The notes beneath the pieces are model-generated. The model saw only the letters and a list, made by a program, of their open reading frames with translations. It did not search any database and was not told the origin of the DNA. A stretch of DNA of 64,000 nucleotides from positions 41,280,106 through 41,344,105 of the forward strand of contig OZ020303.1 of assembly GCA_963971305.1 (NCBI GenBank), read 5' to 3'. How positions within the stretch are numbered: position 1 is the first letter of the stretch; every line of letters starts with the position of its first letter. Source of the stretch: Arcuatula senhousia (taxonomy: Eukaryota > Mollusca > Bivalvia > Mytilida > Mytilidae). Shown one piece after another: positions 48,381 to 59,719 of this stretch. The translations under genes and the position numbers were made by a program.

Positions 48381-49800
48381 GAAAATTAAATCCTTTAGCT
48401 TGGAGTAAAACCACGTCAGATCAATGGATTTTATATACAGTGGAATTTGGTTATAAAATTGAGTTTTATACAATGCCAGTTCAAAAGTATACTATGAAAG
48501 AAATATCCTTTTCAAAGGAGAAGTCATATATTGTCTCTTTAGAAGTAGAGAAGTTGTTAGAGAAAGCTAGGCGCAATTAAAAAAGGTTAAAGCCAAAAAT
48601 GATCAATTTGTTTCAAATATATTTTTAGTTCCAAAACGAGACAATTCAAAGAGTCCTGTTATAAATCTTAAACAGTTAAATGAATATGTCAAATATTTTT
48701 ATTTTAAGCAAGAAAACCTATCTTTTGTCTTTGATCTTATTCAGAAAAATGACCATTTATGCTCTATTGATCTGACAGATGTTTATTTTAGTATAGCAAT
48801 TCATGAGTCCTGTAGACATTTCTTAAGATTTACCTGGAAAGGTGAATTGTATGAATTTCAAGTTTTAAGTTTTGGATTAGCATCTGCACCAAGAATTTTT
48901 ACTAAAGTCTTAAAACCAGTTTATGCTTTTCTCAGGCAGCATGGCATAAGATGCATGTACTACATTGATGATTCTTTGAATATGAATCAATATTATGATG
49001 TTTGTTTAATGAATACAACAGATATGGTTAATTTGCTTGATGACTTAGGTTATAGTATAATTTACAAGAAATCAGTTTTAATCCCATCAAGAAGAATTAT
49101 ATTTTTCGGGCTTATAATTGACTCCGAGTTGTTTATGGTTTTCCTAACACCAGAGAAAATAGAAAAAATAATTTCTTTTGGTTTGACACTTCTAGGAAAA
49201 GAAAAAGTGACAATTCGATGTTTATCATCTTTTATTGGCTTGAAAGTACATGCATGTTATGCGGTAGCCGTTGGAAAACTTTAGAAAGAGAAAAAGTTTC
49301 TGCTTTAAAGTTTAATTTTAATGATTTTGATGTGGAGGTAGTTTTGGTCAGAAAAATCTAAATTAGAGGTAGAATGGTGGATTCAAAACTTAAAACTTGT
49401 AAATGGAAAGCCTATAAGACCTAGACCAATTGATTATAGTATTGAAACTGATGCCTCTCTACTTGGTTGGGGTACTAAATTTGGAGACAAATGTACAGGT
49501 GGCAGATGGTCTCGTGAAGAAGCCTTAAATCATATAAACTATTTAGAGCTTTTAGCTATATGGTTTTCACTTAAATCCTTTTTTACAAGGGGGCCAATAT
49601 ATGTCTTAAGTCTGACAATATAACTGCTGTTGCCTATATCAATGAAATGGGCGGTATGTCATCTGCAATCTTAAATAATTTGGCTGTTCAAATATGGGAT
49701 TGGTGCTTTGAAAGAAAATTGTACTTAACTGCCCAATATAAACCAGGAATTGAAAATTTCTCCGCTGATGAAATGTCTAGAAAATTTTCTGATTCTAAGG
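48356..49800 (+). pseudogene. DIRS reverse transcriptase and RNase H, frameshifted
   Basis: Starts overlapping the Gag end (LNPLAWSKTTSDQWIL, TVEFGYKIEF). RT motifs: HLCSIDLTDVYFSIAIHES (motif A), FQVLSFGLASAPRIFTK (motif B), YYIDDSLNMN (motif C). RNase H: SIETDASLLGWGTKFGD, YLELLAIWFSLK, then ITAVAYINEMGG and YKPGIENFSADEMSRKF. Frame breaks near 48570, 49284 and 49620. Catalytic residues are still readable in each piece. Confidence 0.9.
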
Positions 49801-50209
49801 AATGGAAGTTAAAATCTGATATTTTCAGTAGGATCTGTAGGCATTTTTGTGTTGAACCTAATATTAATTTGTTTGCTTCGCGGTTAAACTATCAATTACC
49901 TTTGTTTGTGTCATGGTCTTCTGACCCGCAAGCCACTGGTACAGATGCTTTTACTATATCTTGGTCTTTATACAAGCCTTATATTTTCTCCCCTTTTAAT
50001 TTGATTGGGAAGATAGTACAGAAAATATCACTTGACAAGGTAGAAAAAGCATTATTGGTTGTGCATTTTTGGCCAACACAGAATTGGTTACCATCTTTAA
50101 TGTCAATATTAATTTCTTTCCCAGCTAGACTGCCTCGACACAGGAATTTTTTAGAGATGCCTCATTCAGGAGAATTGCACCTGTTGAATACCAAGATGCA
50201 TTTGATAGG

Positions 50210-51180
50210 ATGTCTTGTATCCGGAAGAGACTCTCATATCTCGGAGTTTCAGTAGAATCTTCAGACATTATCGCGAAATCATGGCGAACTGGAACCAATA
50301 AACAGTACCAATTGTCATGGAAAAAGTACGTTGTTTGGTGTTTTAAAAGGAATGCAGATCCATTTCACCCGTCTAAGGCTTTAATTATTGATTATATAAA
50401 CTGTTTACGTTTAGATGGAGATTCTTATTCCGTGTTGAACACAGCCAGATCTATGTTATCACAGACATTGATATTTTTTGGGATTGATTTTAAACAATAT
50501 ATTTTGTTATCTAGAATGATGACAGGATGCTTTAATGTAAACCTGCCGAGAGTGCATTATTCGTTTACTTGGGATGTTAGTTTAGTATTGAAATATTTGA
50601 GTTCTTTGTATCCTTTGGAGGATTATCTTTAAAGTTTTTGACATTTAAGTTAATAACACTCGTAGCTCTTATTACTGCATCAAGAGCACAGACTCTGTCT
50701 GCTTTGGATGTAAACCACTTGAGTTGCAATTCAGATAAATCTGTTTATGTTTTTCATATCAGGGATATTTTGAAAACTACACGACCTGGCAATAGTCTTC
50801 CTAATTTGGTTTTAAAACAGTATGAAAAGCCTGATTTATGTGTAATTCGAACTTTACGTAGATACGTTGCTTGCACTAACAAGCTGAGAAAATCAACTTA
50901 TTTGTTTATATCATATGTGAATTACACTAAAGTGACAACAAGTACTTTAGCCCGATGGCTTAAGAATGTTTTAGTTTTATCAGGTGTGGATATATCGACT
51001 TTCAAGGCCCACTCGTTTAGAGGTGCGTCTACTTCCGCAGCTTTGGCAGCTGGTTGTTCAATGAAGGATATTCTTTCCACAGCAAACTGGAGTTCAGCTG
51101 GAACTTTTCAAAAATATTATCATAAACAAACTGTTAATGAAAACAGTTTTACCAATTTAGTTTTGTCATGTGGTAAATAG
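50210..51180 (+). pseudogene. DIRS tyrosine recombinase, one frameshift
   Basis: 50210-50632 gives the N-terminal core-binding part (SWRTGTNKQYQLSWKKYVVW). One-base frameshift near 50632, then 50638-51180 gives the catalytic part: ITASRAQTLSALD (first Arg), FKAHSFRGASTSAALAAG (His-x-x-Arg), TANWSSAGTFQKYYHKQ (Tyr). It would insert circular element DNA without an integrase-type duplication. Confidence 0.9.
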
Positions 51181-51300
51181 TTAAACTTTAAGAAATGATT
51201 TTTCTGTTTGCATTTTATTCAAATAATTGGGTTAATTTTTGGAATAAATGTTCATGAGACAATGAGGAATGGACTAAAGTTTGTGTCAACACTTTGAACA

Positions 51301-51430
51301 AGCTGTCTTAATATTGACGTAGAGCCGAAAGGCGAATTATGAATAAAAATGTTCCCTCATCCAAGCATATCTTGGATGTGCAGGATGAGGGTCATTTTTA
51401 GAATATGAGCATGAGGCTCAAGGAGATATT
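51301..51430 (+). repeat. DIRS internal complementary region
   Basis: 51301-51347 is complementary to the left end (AATATTGACGTAGAGCC...GAATTATGAATAAAAA) and 51346-51430 to the right end (AATGTTCCCTCATCCAAGC to GAGGCTCAAGGAGATATT), with no gap between them. Confidence 0.9.
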
Positions 51431-51501
51431 AATCTCCCACCCTTTTTCTTGGCACCCAGCCCATTGATTTTAAAGTTGACAACAAACTTTTCTTTGAAGA
51501 T

Positions 51502-51735
51502 TGACAAGATTCACGGTAGCACCTGTTTATATACTGAGGTCAAGGTCATACTGACCAGTTAGCTGTAAATTACTATATGTCGTAATTTTCTTTTCTTTAA
51601 ATAGAGATAAATTTGGTCACGCTTCAGCGCTCAGTGAAGGTAAAGCTGTCTTAATATTTCCTTGAGCCTTAGGCTCATATTCTACAAATTATCCTCATTC
51701 TTCACATCCAAGATATGCTTGGATGAGGGAACATT
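51502..51735 (-). repeat. DIRS right inverted terminal repeat with outer tip
   Basis: 51502-51656 inverts 46468-46623; 51657-51735 is the unique right tip, itself containing a hairpin (ATCCAAGATATGCTTGGAT) and matched by the internal complementary region. Confidence 0.88.
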
Positions 51736-52318
51736 ATCTGAACAATATATATGTGAACATCTTATAAACATTTAAGGGGGTGCATGACATTGATCACATG
51801 ACCAACCAGAACTTAAATTCAATTTACTGTATTACTTTGTTTTACAAGATTACTTAAACTTAAAATATTATCAAACATTTTCTAAACTACATGCTTGAAA
51901 CTTTTAGTGTGATTTGAAAATTATTTTAATATGATTTGTTCTAGTAAATTTTGGTTTTATGTTGATAATAAGCACATAAAACCAGGTTAAATCGTGTTTT
52001 CTGCATTTTTGCAAAGGGAGATAATTTGTGTAAAAATATGCCATTTGGGTCACTTTTTGGCATAATCTTCTCTTTATCAGAAAAACGAAATGGGAGGCAC
52101 CTTTTTTTCAATTTTATAATGCATTATACAAGCCCTATATAAGATAAAAAAAATCAAATAATCATTGACAAAATTTTTATACAAACACGATATTCCTTTA
52201 AAATTGGTAACTTTTTTTTTAAACATTTCAATGAAAATCAACCCGACTTTAGAGTCATTTATTTAAAATACCACGTCGGAAACATGTCCTTGCCAGGAAA
52301 ATGTTGCATGTACCTCCT
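51736..52318. other. No recognised feature
   Basis: AT-rich DNA between DIRS and the Harbinger-like element. Confidence 0.4.
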
Positions 52319-53089
52319 TAATGCTGGCGTCACACTGTCCCGATTTTGACATACGATGGACACACGAATGTGAAAATTTCAACTTCGTGCGAAGTAAGTC
52401 CCGAACTTGCTAAAAATCCAAATCAAAACCGAAGGGTATACGATTAGAACCGATGGATAAACGATTATAAAAGATGCACATACGAATAGCTGCGAACCTA
52501 TTACGAAGGTGTTACGATGTTATAAAGATTAGTCGAGAATTAGATCCGAAGGAGAAACAAAATTATACAATGGCTGTACATTTGTACGACGTTGTGTTAA
52601 GCATACGATGGGTCTACGATGCATCCCGATGGGTATACGAAGTATGAAATGTAATAACGCGATTTTTGTTTGGATTTTTTACTTTATTTGTGAGGTTCTG
52701 CCAAAGTCTAAGAAAATTTTGCGATAGTAACCCGTTATAACGCGAAAGTAACGCATTATTATGAAATAGTAGCGTGTTATTACGGGAAAATTGATAAAAG
52801 CACATTATAAAGCGAAAATTGATTTTTAGATTACCAAATTGAGCCAAAGGGGCTTTCGTATTTTTTGGCATAAGGTTCAACAATTTTAGCTGCTGCGAAC
52901 CATTCTTGACCAAAGCGTGTTCACCTCAAAATACATAATATAGTTCCTTACCGGTCCTATATCAAAAAGTCCAAAGGTCCGGAAAACATTTGCTGACCGA
53001 AACGGAACGAGAACTTGATCTGTAACCCGTAATTGTGGAATTGTGGACTCGCTTACAATACATACAAAAAGGCAGATTAATAACTATAT

Positions 53090-53370
53090 AAGGGTTTAGA
53101 AAAAAGTGTGGTAAACTGAAATTTCAGTGATCTTTTAAAGTTCAAAGGGTCCTAACTCCTGTAAAAAATTGCGGACTAGAACGACACGTTGCTCATTATT
53201 ACTCATCATGATAGACTCACATATCAAATATCTATGCATAAGGTTTTAAAAAAGTGCGGAAAACTTATTGTGACAGCTAGACGACGGGGTCGGACAGACA
53301 CACAAACGGGCATACGGAGTGCAAACCTAAAGTCCCCTTCGGCTATTTTGGTAAGGGACTGATAAAAACT
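53090..53370 (+). mobile_element. HINE-like element nested in the Harbinger-like element
   Basis: Core phrases TTCAAAGGGTCCTAACTCCTG and GTGCGGAAAACTTATTGTGAC, then GACGACGGGGTCGGACAGAC and a terminal hairpin AGTCCCCTT...AAGGGACT (53330-53360). Confidence 0.55.
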
Positions 53371-53539
53371 GAAGTGAGTTTTAAATGTTTAAACCTTTAT
53401 TTCTGATATTGAAATTTAATTATAAAAAGAAGCCACCAATTAAAGCCTGGGCGAGGACGCGGAATACGAAAGCGCCTGCGGCGAGTGGATGGAAAAACAG
53501 GACGAAAAGGAAAGCATAAGAAGATTCTAGATTCAGACT

Positions 53540-53625
53540 GTCTTTGCTATGTTTTGTCTTTTCTTTTTGTATATTTGAGAATGATCATTCAAGTTTCGAA
53601 GTTTTGTTATTTATTAATTTTTAGA
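53540..53625 (+). mobile_element. Naiad family-2 3'-UTR trace
   Basis: CTATGTTTTGTCTTTTC, GAGAATGATCATTCAAGTTTCG and AGTTTTGTTATTTATT resemble the last ~85 bases of family 2. Weak. Confidence 0.4.
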
Positions 53626-54585
53626 AACAAGAAAATTAAGAATAGAGAAGTAATGAGGGTACTTGTATCATAAGCTGCTTTCTGCTGCGTGTTTATTAAA
53701 AGAAAAAAGCTGAGCTACATGTATTTTTTTTCTTTACGATTCACTGTAACACGCCACGCCTGAACTACAGCCTAACTGAAATTGATCAATAAATGTCTAT
53801 ATAAGGCACTTTTGACACGTTTGATATTTTTGACTTCAGAAATCGTTCTGCTTTGAGTAGGGCCGTGTTTCCATCTCCGTGCCATTACTCTATGCCATTA
53901 CACTAGTTACAACGGATATACGAATACAAAGCGAGGTCTTCGCGACACCGTGTTTCCATCGCACCACCTTTGGATATCTTCTCGTTTCATTCGTGCCTCC
54001 ATCGTAAGTTAAATGAAACCGACGGCACTTAGAAGGCAACACGGAATCAGAAGATGCCTCCACGAAGGCATTACGATAGAAAGGATGGAGTAACGAACAC
54101 GACACGAACAAAGACCTTCACACGAACCTTCTGCAGTTTTTTAACATGTTAAAAAAAATCGGAGGCACTACGAAGTTTACCCCTAAGTCAGAAAATTTCC
54201 ACAGAAGGCAATACGATGGAAAAAGATGGCAACACGAATAGCGCGATCTGGTTACGATCAGTCCCGATTTTGAAAATATCCATAATCGTGTTTCCATCGG
54301 GTTCTATATCGGGATAGTGTGACGCCAGCATAAGTAATTAAAGCAGAATACAGAACATAAGATTTAAACCTAAGGTTATTTGATACAAATATAATGTATA
54401 TACTTTAAACATTTATGCTTTATGTTATGTGTTTCATTTTTAGCATTATCTTGGCCTTTTCGGACTTTAACGAAATTTGAATGTTGGTTCTGAGAAAGTT
54501 CTAGATATAACATAATGGTTTTCGTCAATGTTTTTTTTGGTCTTTCTAAAAATCATGCAGATGGTGATGAATGTTAAAAAAAACT

Positions 54586-54835
54586 TGGGGCCTTGGTGGT
54601 CGAGTGGTCGAAGGCGCTGGTTTAAATACCACACTATTGATCACTAGCCGATTACCTCTCAGCTGGTGTTCGAGTCACGTTTGTATTTAACAAAAAAGGG
54701 ACTTCCCCAACTGGATATGATTAGGTTTGTCAGTTACCTGTCCAAAGTCGGTGGTTTCCTCCGGGTACTCCTGTTTCCTTCATCATTTAAACTGACCTCA
54801 AGGTGTGTCCATAAAAGGGCGTTAAACACCAACAT
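54586..54835 (+). mobile_element. tRNA-derived SINE
   Basis: The head GGGGCCTTGGTGGTCGAGTGG has a pol III A box (TGGTCGAGTGG) and a B box near 54667-54677 (GTGTTCGAGTC), resembling a tRNA with a long variable arm (Leu/Ser type). A central conserved-looking block follows, GGTTTCCTCCGGGTACTCC, of the kind shared among metazoan SINE families. Tail AGGGCGTTAAACACCAA runs into a CA-rich microsatellite. Confidence 0.8.
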
Positions 54836-54925
54836 ACACACACCCACACCCACACCAATACACACACACACCCTGTCCCCCCCACACCCACCCACCCCCC
54901 ACACACACAATAACACAATCATGTG
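54833..54925. repeat. CA/CCCACA microsatellite at the SINE tail
   Basis: Imperfect CACACA and CCCACCCA tract between the SINE tail and the 3' end of Naiad copy F. Confidence 0.85.
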
Positions 54926-54930
54926 TTTGA

Positions 54931-55442
54931 AAGAAGCAGAGGTACCAATGGGGTATCCGAATATCAAAAGTCCGAAAGGGCAGAGACAAAACCAGTAAAC
55001 ACCAACAGGAACGGGACAAAAACAGACATGTAAAACATGGAAACACAAATTAACCGAATATCAATCAACAACGCGAACTCCAGTCGAAACAAGAGTGAAC
55101 TCAGGTGATTCGGAAGAGTAAGCAGTTCCTGCTTGCTATAGCACACCCGTCGCGTTGCCAATAGTCCATTCAGCGTCTCAAATCCGGTAAAGGAAGACAA
55201 AACAACATCCTATGACAAACCAACATCTGCACTCATCTGAGAGATCGAAATCCCATATTTGTCTATAAGTGCATGATGTCTTCCGTAAAATTTCTTGAGT
55301 GAAGACAGCAACCGAGGAGCAACACAACCATGTGTGAGCAATTTTTGCGTCAGACGTGTCGCTCTGCTAAGGACATCGATGTAAGTCCCGCACGCTCTGG
55401 AGTAACGAATCAATTGAGATACGTAAACTCCATAAGCTTGAA
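54931..55442 (-). mobile_element. Naiad-type PLE, family 1, 3' fragment (copy F)
   Basis: Reverse complement: last ~75 RT codons ([46 protein letters not shown]), then the complete 3' region ending at 54931 next to the CA microsatellite. The 5' truncation is at about 55440 (GCTTATGGAG). Very close to copies A, E and G, so recent. Confidence 0.87.
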
Positions 55443-57238
55443 CATGGTTTCTTATACAGAATGGTCGCCAATTAACAAAAACAACAGCCATTTGTTTCTT
55501 TGTTGTTGGTCATGAGAGATAAAATTTACCTTTATTGCATAAATACTGTAAACAAGGGAGATAACTTTTTTCTTGCTAAACATTTCATTAAAATTCAAAG
55601 CACTGATTTCTCCAATGACCAAGACTTTTGTGGAAAAACAGACTTGATTTTAAACAATAGCACTATATCTTGATTCCGAAAATGTAAAGAAACACATGTG
55701 TTATGTTTTACAACAAATCACCATTATCATAAACCCTGCATGATTCTAAGACAGACAGATACTTAAAATGTTAATAAACAACAATACATTTAGTCGTTTT
55801 GACAAAAAAACTTTTAGAACATCTGTGGTCGCTTTTTGATTTTTGTCACAGCTGTCCAGGAGAATATTTAACAGAATAAACACAACATCAAACATTGCCA
55901 ATGCATAACGATTTATATACTAAGACAGCGATGTACTTAACAAATCTTTAGAAATGACAGAACGCGAGTTTGCTTCAATGGGACATAATGTGTTATTGTT
56001 ACCTTGTGCAAAACCATATTTCATAACCATAAACAGACAGAAGAACCGCATAGGAGAACATCTGCAATGAAAATGTGAAGTGGTTCTTTTAATCAATCTT
56101 GTACAAATTATTTGTAACAAACATGCGTTATTAAAACATTACAAAGTACGTTGGGAGATGCAGTTGTTAGTTCAAAGGGTGCACGTTAATACACGGATGT
56201 CTGTCGACTGTCATTGAAAAAACAAATCATCGATGCTAAACGTATATGTCTGACTTGCTGGAAGGAAAATAAGGTGCGATACAGAGTCTCGAACAAACAT
56301 TGCTAAAATGCTGAAAAACAACCAACCATGTTAAAACATATATAGTTACATATATGTTGAAATGTTTAAATGAAAATCATAACCAAGTTGAGAAGAATCC
56401 TTATAAATATGTATTACAATACATAGTGCAAGAAAAGTGATAAAATTTATTATCAAATTAATTTGTGAATAAAACCTTTAATGTTCTACTTAATAAATGA
56501 ATTAATTACCTGATTATCATATTAGCTGACAAACTCTTCACATCAAGCAGGAAGTAACTGTTTACAATACGTTTTACTTATTTATTGAACCTGAAATTTC
56601 ACCTTCAGAAAATGATACTCAGTATTCATAAATTAAAGATTTAAAAACCATTACATTTTACAACTGAATTATATATTTAATAGACATACGATTGAACAAA
56701 AGTTAAAAAATCACTTGAAATTGTCATCCAGGTTAACGCGTTATCGTGAAATCGGTTAGGCAAAATGTAAACAAACGAGAATAAGCCAATGGGAAAAGAG
56801 ATATCATGACTAAAATTTAGTCGTTAACGCGGTTTAAAGTATCGTCAACAAAACATGGTTACCTGCCTTCAACAGTATCTCCTTACTTTAAAACAGACTG
56901 TACATGTTTTATGACACAATTCTGTTGGGAAAAACTTAACCAAAAGGTTTACAATGAATGTTTTGTAATGGAGTTCTCGGCTTTTTATGAAGCATTTTCC
57001 CCTTGGTCATTAAACCAATTTAAAAAAAATGGTATTTTTTCTTAATAGTTGTAAACACCCCATAAAACCATAAAATAATAAACTGAGAGTGCACATTCAT
57101 GCAATATACAAAATTGTTGTGACAAAAAAAAGAATTTAAAATCGCAAAAAACCAAAAAAACGTGCACAGCTTATACATCTTGCCTTTTTGAGTCAAACGA
57201 ACTTTATTTAAACGACAAACTAAATAAAAGATTAAAAG
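55443..57238. other. No recognised feature (1.8 kb)
   Basis: AT-rich DNA, intronic if the upstream RPTP exon is real. Frames up to 66 codons show no domain pattern. Confidence 0.4.
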
Positions 57239-57475
57239 ATGTGGAATAAGTGTACGCGAGACAACCAACATTAAAGAAAAGGCAATTGAAAAAATCACAA
57301 TGAAAAACAGCCAGCAGTCTTCAACACAGGTCACTGCTCGCTGTCTTGTGTTGGCTCAAGACTAAAATACAATACATAAGATTCGAACAAATGCCTAGAT
57401 TATCAACGAAAGACCCATTTCTGGAAAAAGAATAAAGAACAGATAGTTGACAGGGACAAACAAAAGCTTTGACAA
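57239..57475 (+). repeat. Repeat family 'GATGTGGAATAAG', copy 1 (inverted pair)
   Basis: GATGTGGAATAAGTGTACGC, GACAACCAACATTAAAGAAA and CTCGCTGTCTTGTGTTGGC recur in the same order in the reverse complement of 58670-58935 at roughly 90 percent identity by eye. Confidence 0.75.
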
Positions 57476-58165
57476 AGACTCCTGGCTTAGGACAGGCACA
57501 TATAAAATGTAGCGGGGTTAAACAATTTTTTTAAGCCAAACCTTCCCCCCCCATTGTTAACCTTGTACAAAGCACAAAATATAACACACTTTAAAAATCA
57601 AATCGATCAAAGTTAAATTTACCAAGAGAGAAGCTGAGACAAGAGTACTATACAAGGACAAAGAGACATGAAGGAACTCTCTTGAGAATACTCGCAGTTA
57701 CTGACAGCTATCTAAAAAGCATTTATCGACTGATGTGAAAAAAATCAAACATATCGATTCTATATCCAACATGACACTTCAAACAACTTATGATTTTGTA
57801 TTGTATCATCATAAAACTAATTTTTCCTAAACACTTTTAGTTTGTGTATTATTGCGCTGTCGGCAAATTATTATCATAGATCTATGCATTTAAAGTATTT
57901 GTATACGATTTTAACAGCATACTTTGGCACAATATTTTAAGTGACCGACAATTTCCGAAAAAAAAACCATGACAAATCTTATTTTTTATCAAAAATATGT
58001 TTTGACAGCGCATGTTTAGAAAAAAAAATTGAAAGGGATTTCTGGTATATAAAACATAAGGCTGCCAATACAAATAGTTTGTCATGTATGCCTGTATTTT
58101 GTTTTATTTCGCACGGAGCCAAGGAGTGTTTGTTGTTTGTTTAATGTCCAGTCAACAATATTTTA
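57476..58165. other. No recognised feature
   Basis: AT-rich DNA inside the inverted pair. Short opposing frames without domain pattern. Confidence 0.4.
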
Positions 58166-58201
58166 ATCATAATCAGGACAAGAGGTAATTAGAAAAACGA
58201 A

Positions 58202-58465
58202 TTGAATTGTGACTTAAGGCACAGCATCCATAGCACAGCCCCATGTATGCCATGCAAAAAGGGCAAATGTGAACCGTCATATGTACGACCACAAACCAGA
58301 AGGAAACGAACCAACTCACAAGACAGGCTTATGTACCCTCAATGCACTATAGGCCAATGTACCCAGAAAATAACGAGACCCATCGCAAAAAATTGGGATA
58401 ATCTGGAACCCTTACCTATGTTGACTGACAATGAAGAATCCTTACCTGAAATTAGTTCATACTAG
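58202..58465 (+). other. Unrecognised 87-codon ORF
   Basis: Contains CMPCKKGKCEPSYVRPQTRR, then QCTIGQCTQK: basic and cysteine-containing but with no family I recognise. No splice or promoter context. The following DNA has repeated ACCCTTACCTATGTT-like words, so it may be part of a repeat. Confidence 0.2.
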
Positions 58466-58579
58466 TTAGAACACTTACCTGTGTGGGATATAGCCAACTC
58501 TTACCCATGTTCACATAGGCAACCCTTATCTGTCGAAAATACAATACTGAATCCTGGTTGAACGTACACAAACTTGGCG

Positions 58580-58640
58580 AAAAACTAGAGGCTCCCAGGA
58601 GCCTGAATCGCTCACCTTGTATTCTATGATACTTATAAGC
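58580..58640. repeat. Hairpin end of a HINE-like repeat
   Basis: CTAGAGGCTCCCAGGAGCCTG then AATCGCTCACCTTG: a 7-base-arm hairpin (AGGCTCC/GGAGCCT) of the kind found at the ends of Helentron-type repeats in molluscs. Confidence 0.45.
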
Positions 58641-58669
58641 TGGATATGTTTCCTTTCAAAGGACTGCTA

Positions 58670-58935
58670 CTCTGTGAAATAATCTTTGTCAAAGCTTTTG
58701 TTTGTTCCTGTCAACAATCTGTTTTTAATTCTATGTCCAGAAATGGGTCTTTCGTTGATAATCTAGGGATTTGTTTGAATCTTATGTATTGTATTTTTAG
58801 TCTTGGGCCAACACAAGACAGCGAGCAGTGACCTTTGATCATGTTGAAAATTGCTGGCTGTTTTCAATTGTGATTTTTTCAATTGACTTTTCTTTAATGT
58901 TGGTTGTCTCGCGTAAGCTTATTCCACATCTTTTT
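58670..58935 (-). repeat. Repeat family 'GATGTGGAATAAG', copy 2 (inverted pair)
   Basis: Reverse complement matches 57239-57475 from GATGTGGAATAAG to CAAAAGCTTTGACAAAGA. The two copies face each other about 1.2 kb apart. Confidence 0.75.
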
Positions 58936-59181
58936 TTTCCCTTTGAACATTTGAATTGCCTCCCGGGTACTGCATGGGTCAGGAACCAAGTGAAGCCCTC
59001 TTTCAAGATAAATATTCTGTACATATATCGACCGTCATAAGATTGAGAATTAATTATAAAGGTCAATAATATGATTAAGGATCGCAAATATCCCTCTTTC
59101 GCTGGATTCAACGAAGTACAAAATCTCGTTTATAAATAAACAGGGGGAAAAATCGTAACAGTTTTATTATCAACTACTTAC

Positions 59182-59271
59182 CGCAGCCTTTTGGTATTAG
59201 GTATGCAACATTAGTATACATTTCCCAGAATGTTGGAATTGGTTTTAGGTCTGTCACTCTCGATCTTCTTC
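59182..59271 (-). CDS. Candidate upstream exon of the RPTP gene
   Basis: Acceptor CTTATACAG, donor GTAAGTAG. Only one frame is open and it is phase 1 at both ends: RRSRVTDLKPIPTFWEMYTN, then VAYLIPKGC plus one base. Joined to exon 1 at 46317 it reads [18 protein letters not shown], with no frame conflict. All other ectodomain exons are also phase 1-1. Not a signal peptide, so a further 5' exon would still be needed. The linkage is inference. Confidence 0.5.
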
Positions 59272-59719
59272 CTGTATAAGAAAAAGCCGGTCATTTTGTT
59301 TATTTCTTTATAAACAAAGATAATTGATCGTTGATTTGCACTATATAGTGTCAATATTGAATAAGAGGCGGGTTTATAAAGATTTCTATTCCTGTCCGTC
59401 TGTCTGTCCGTCTTGGGATTTTTATTAACTTTTTTTGCTGATGAATTTGACCCGCATTCTAAGCGTCAATGCAATATCATGATTTTGCTAATTGCCGCTA
59501 ATATATATACTAATAACTCCCTATCAATGAAACTTTTCAGTATCCATAATTTAAATGATATTCACTACCAACTGAACTATTGCAATGGACATATCTCAGG
59601 GAATATGTTGCTTCATCCATAATAATATTATTCAGTGCAACAACTACAGAAACGTTTGCTTCATCCATAGCTTTTTTTTATATTATCATACAGGTTTAGC
59701 TTGTACTGTTTTTTGTTCC
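59272..59719. other. HINE-like microsatellite trace, otherwise nothing
   Basis: CTGTCCGTCTGTCTGTCCGTC at about 59392-59412 is the minus-strand form of the GACGGACAG microsatellite of HINE-like elements. The rest is unremarkable. Confidence 0.4.

Larger units (their letters stand above)
46432..51735 (+). mobile_element. DIRS1-type tyrosine-recombinase retrotransposon, structurally complete, decayed ORFs
   Basis: About 5.3 kb. Inverted terminal repeats (46468-46623 and 51502-51656) are flanked by unique outer tips. An internal complementary region (51301-51430) matches the reverse complement of the left tip joined to the right tip, the hallmark of DIRS1 circle-junction replication. ORF order is Gag-like, RT, RNase H, tyrosine recombinase. 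At least five frameshifts or stops interrupt the frames, so it is not autonomous now. Lies upstream of RPTP exon 1 and antisense to that gene. Confidence 0.92.
52322..54330. mobile_element. Harbinger-like non-autonomous element, 2.0 kb, TAA duplication
   Basis: TGCTGGCGTCACACTGTCCC at 52322 and its inverse GGGATAGTGTGACGCCAGCA ending at 54330, flanked by TAA on both sides (52319-52321 and 54331-54333). Three-base TWA duplications are typical of PIF/Harbinger. The interior is full of TACGATGG/ACACGAA words near both ends and has no transposase ORF. A HINE-like fragment (53090-53370) and a Naiad family-2 tail (53540-53625) lie inside. Confidence 0.7.

Noticed and set aside
54586..54680. A functional tRNA gene
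   Set aside because: A and B box-like words are present, but the region lacks a clean acceptor stem and continues into a SINE body and tail.
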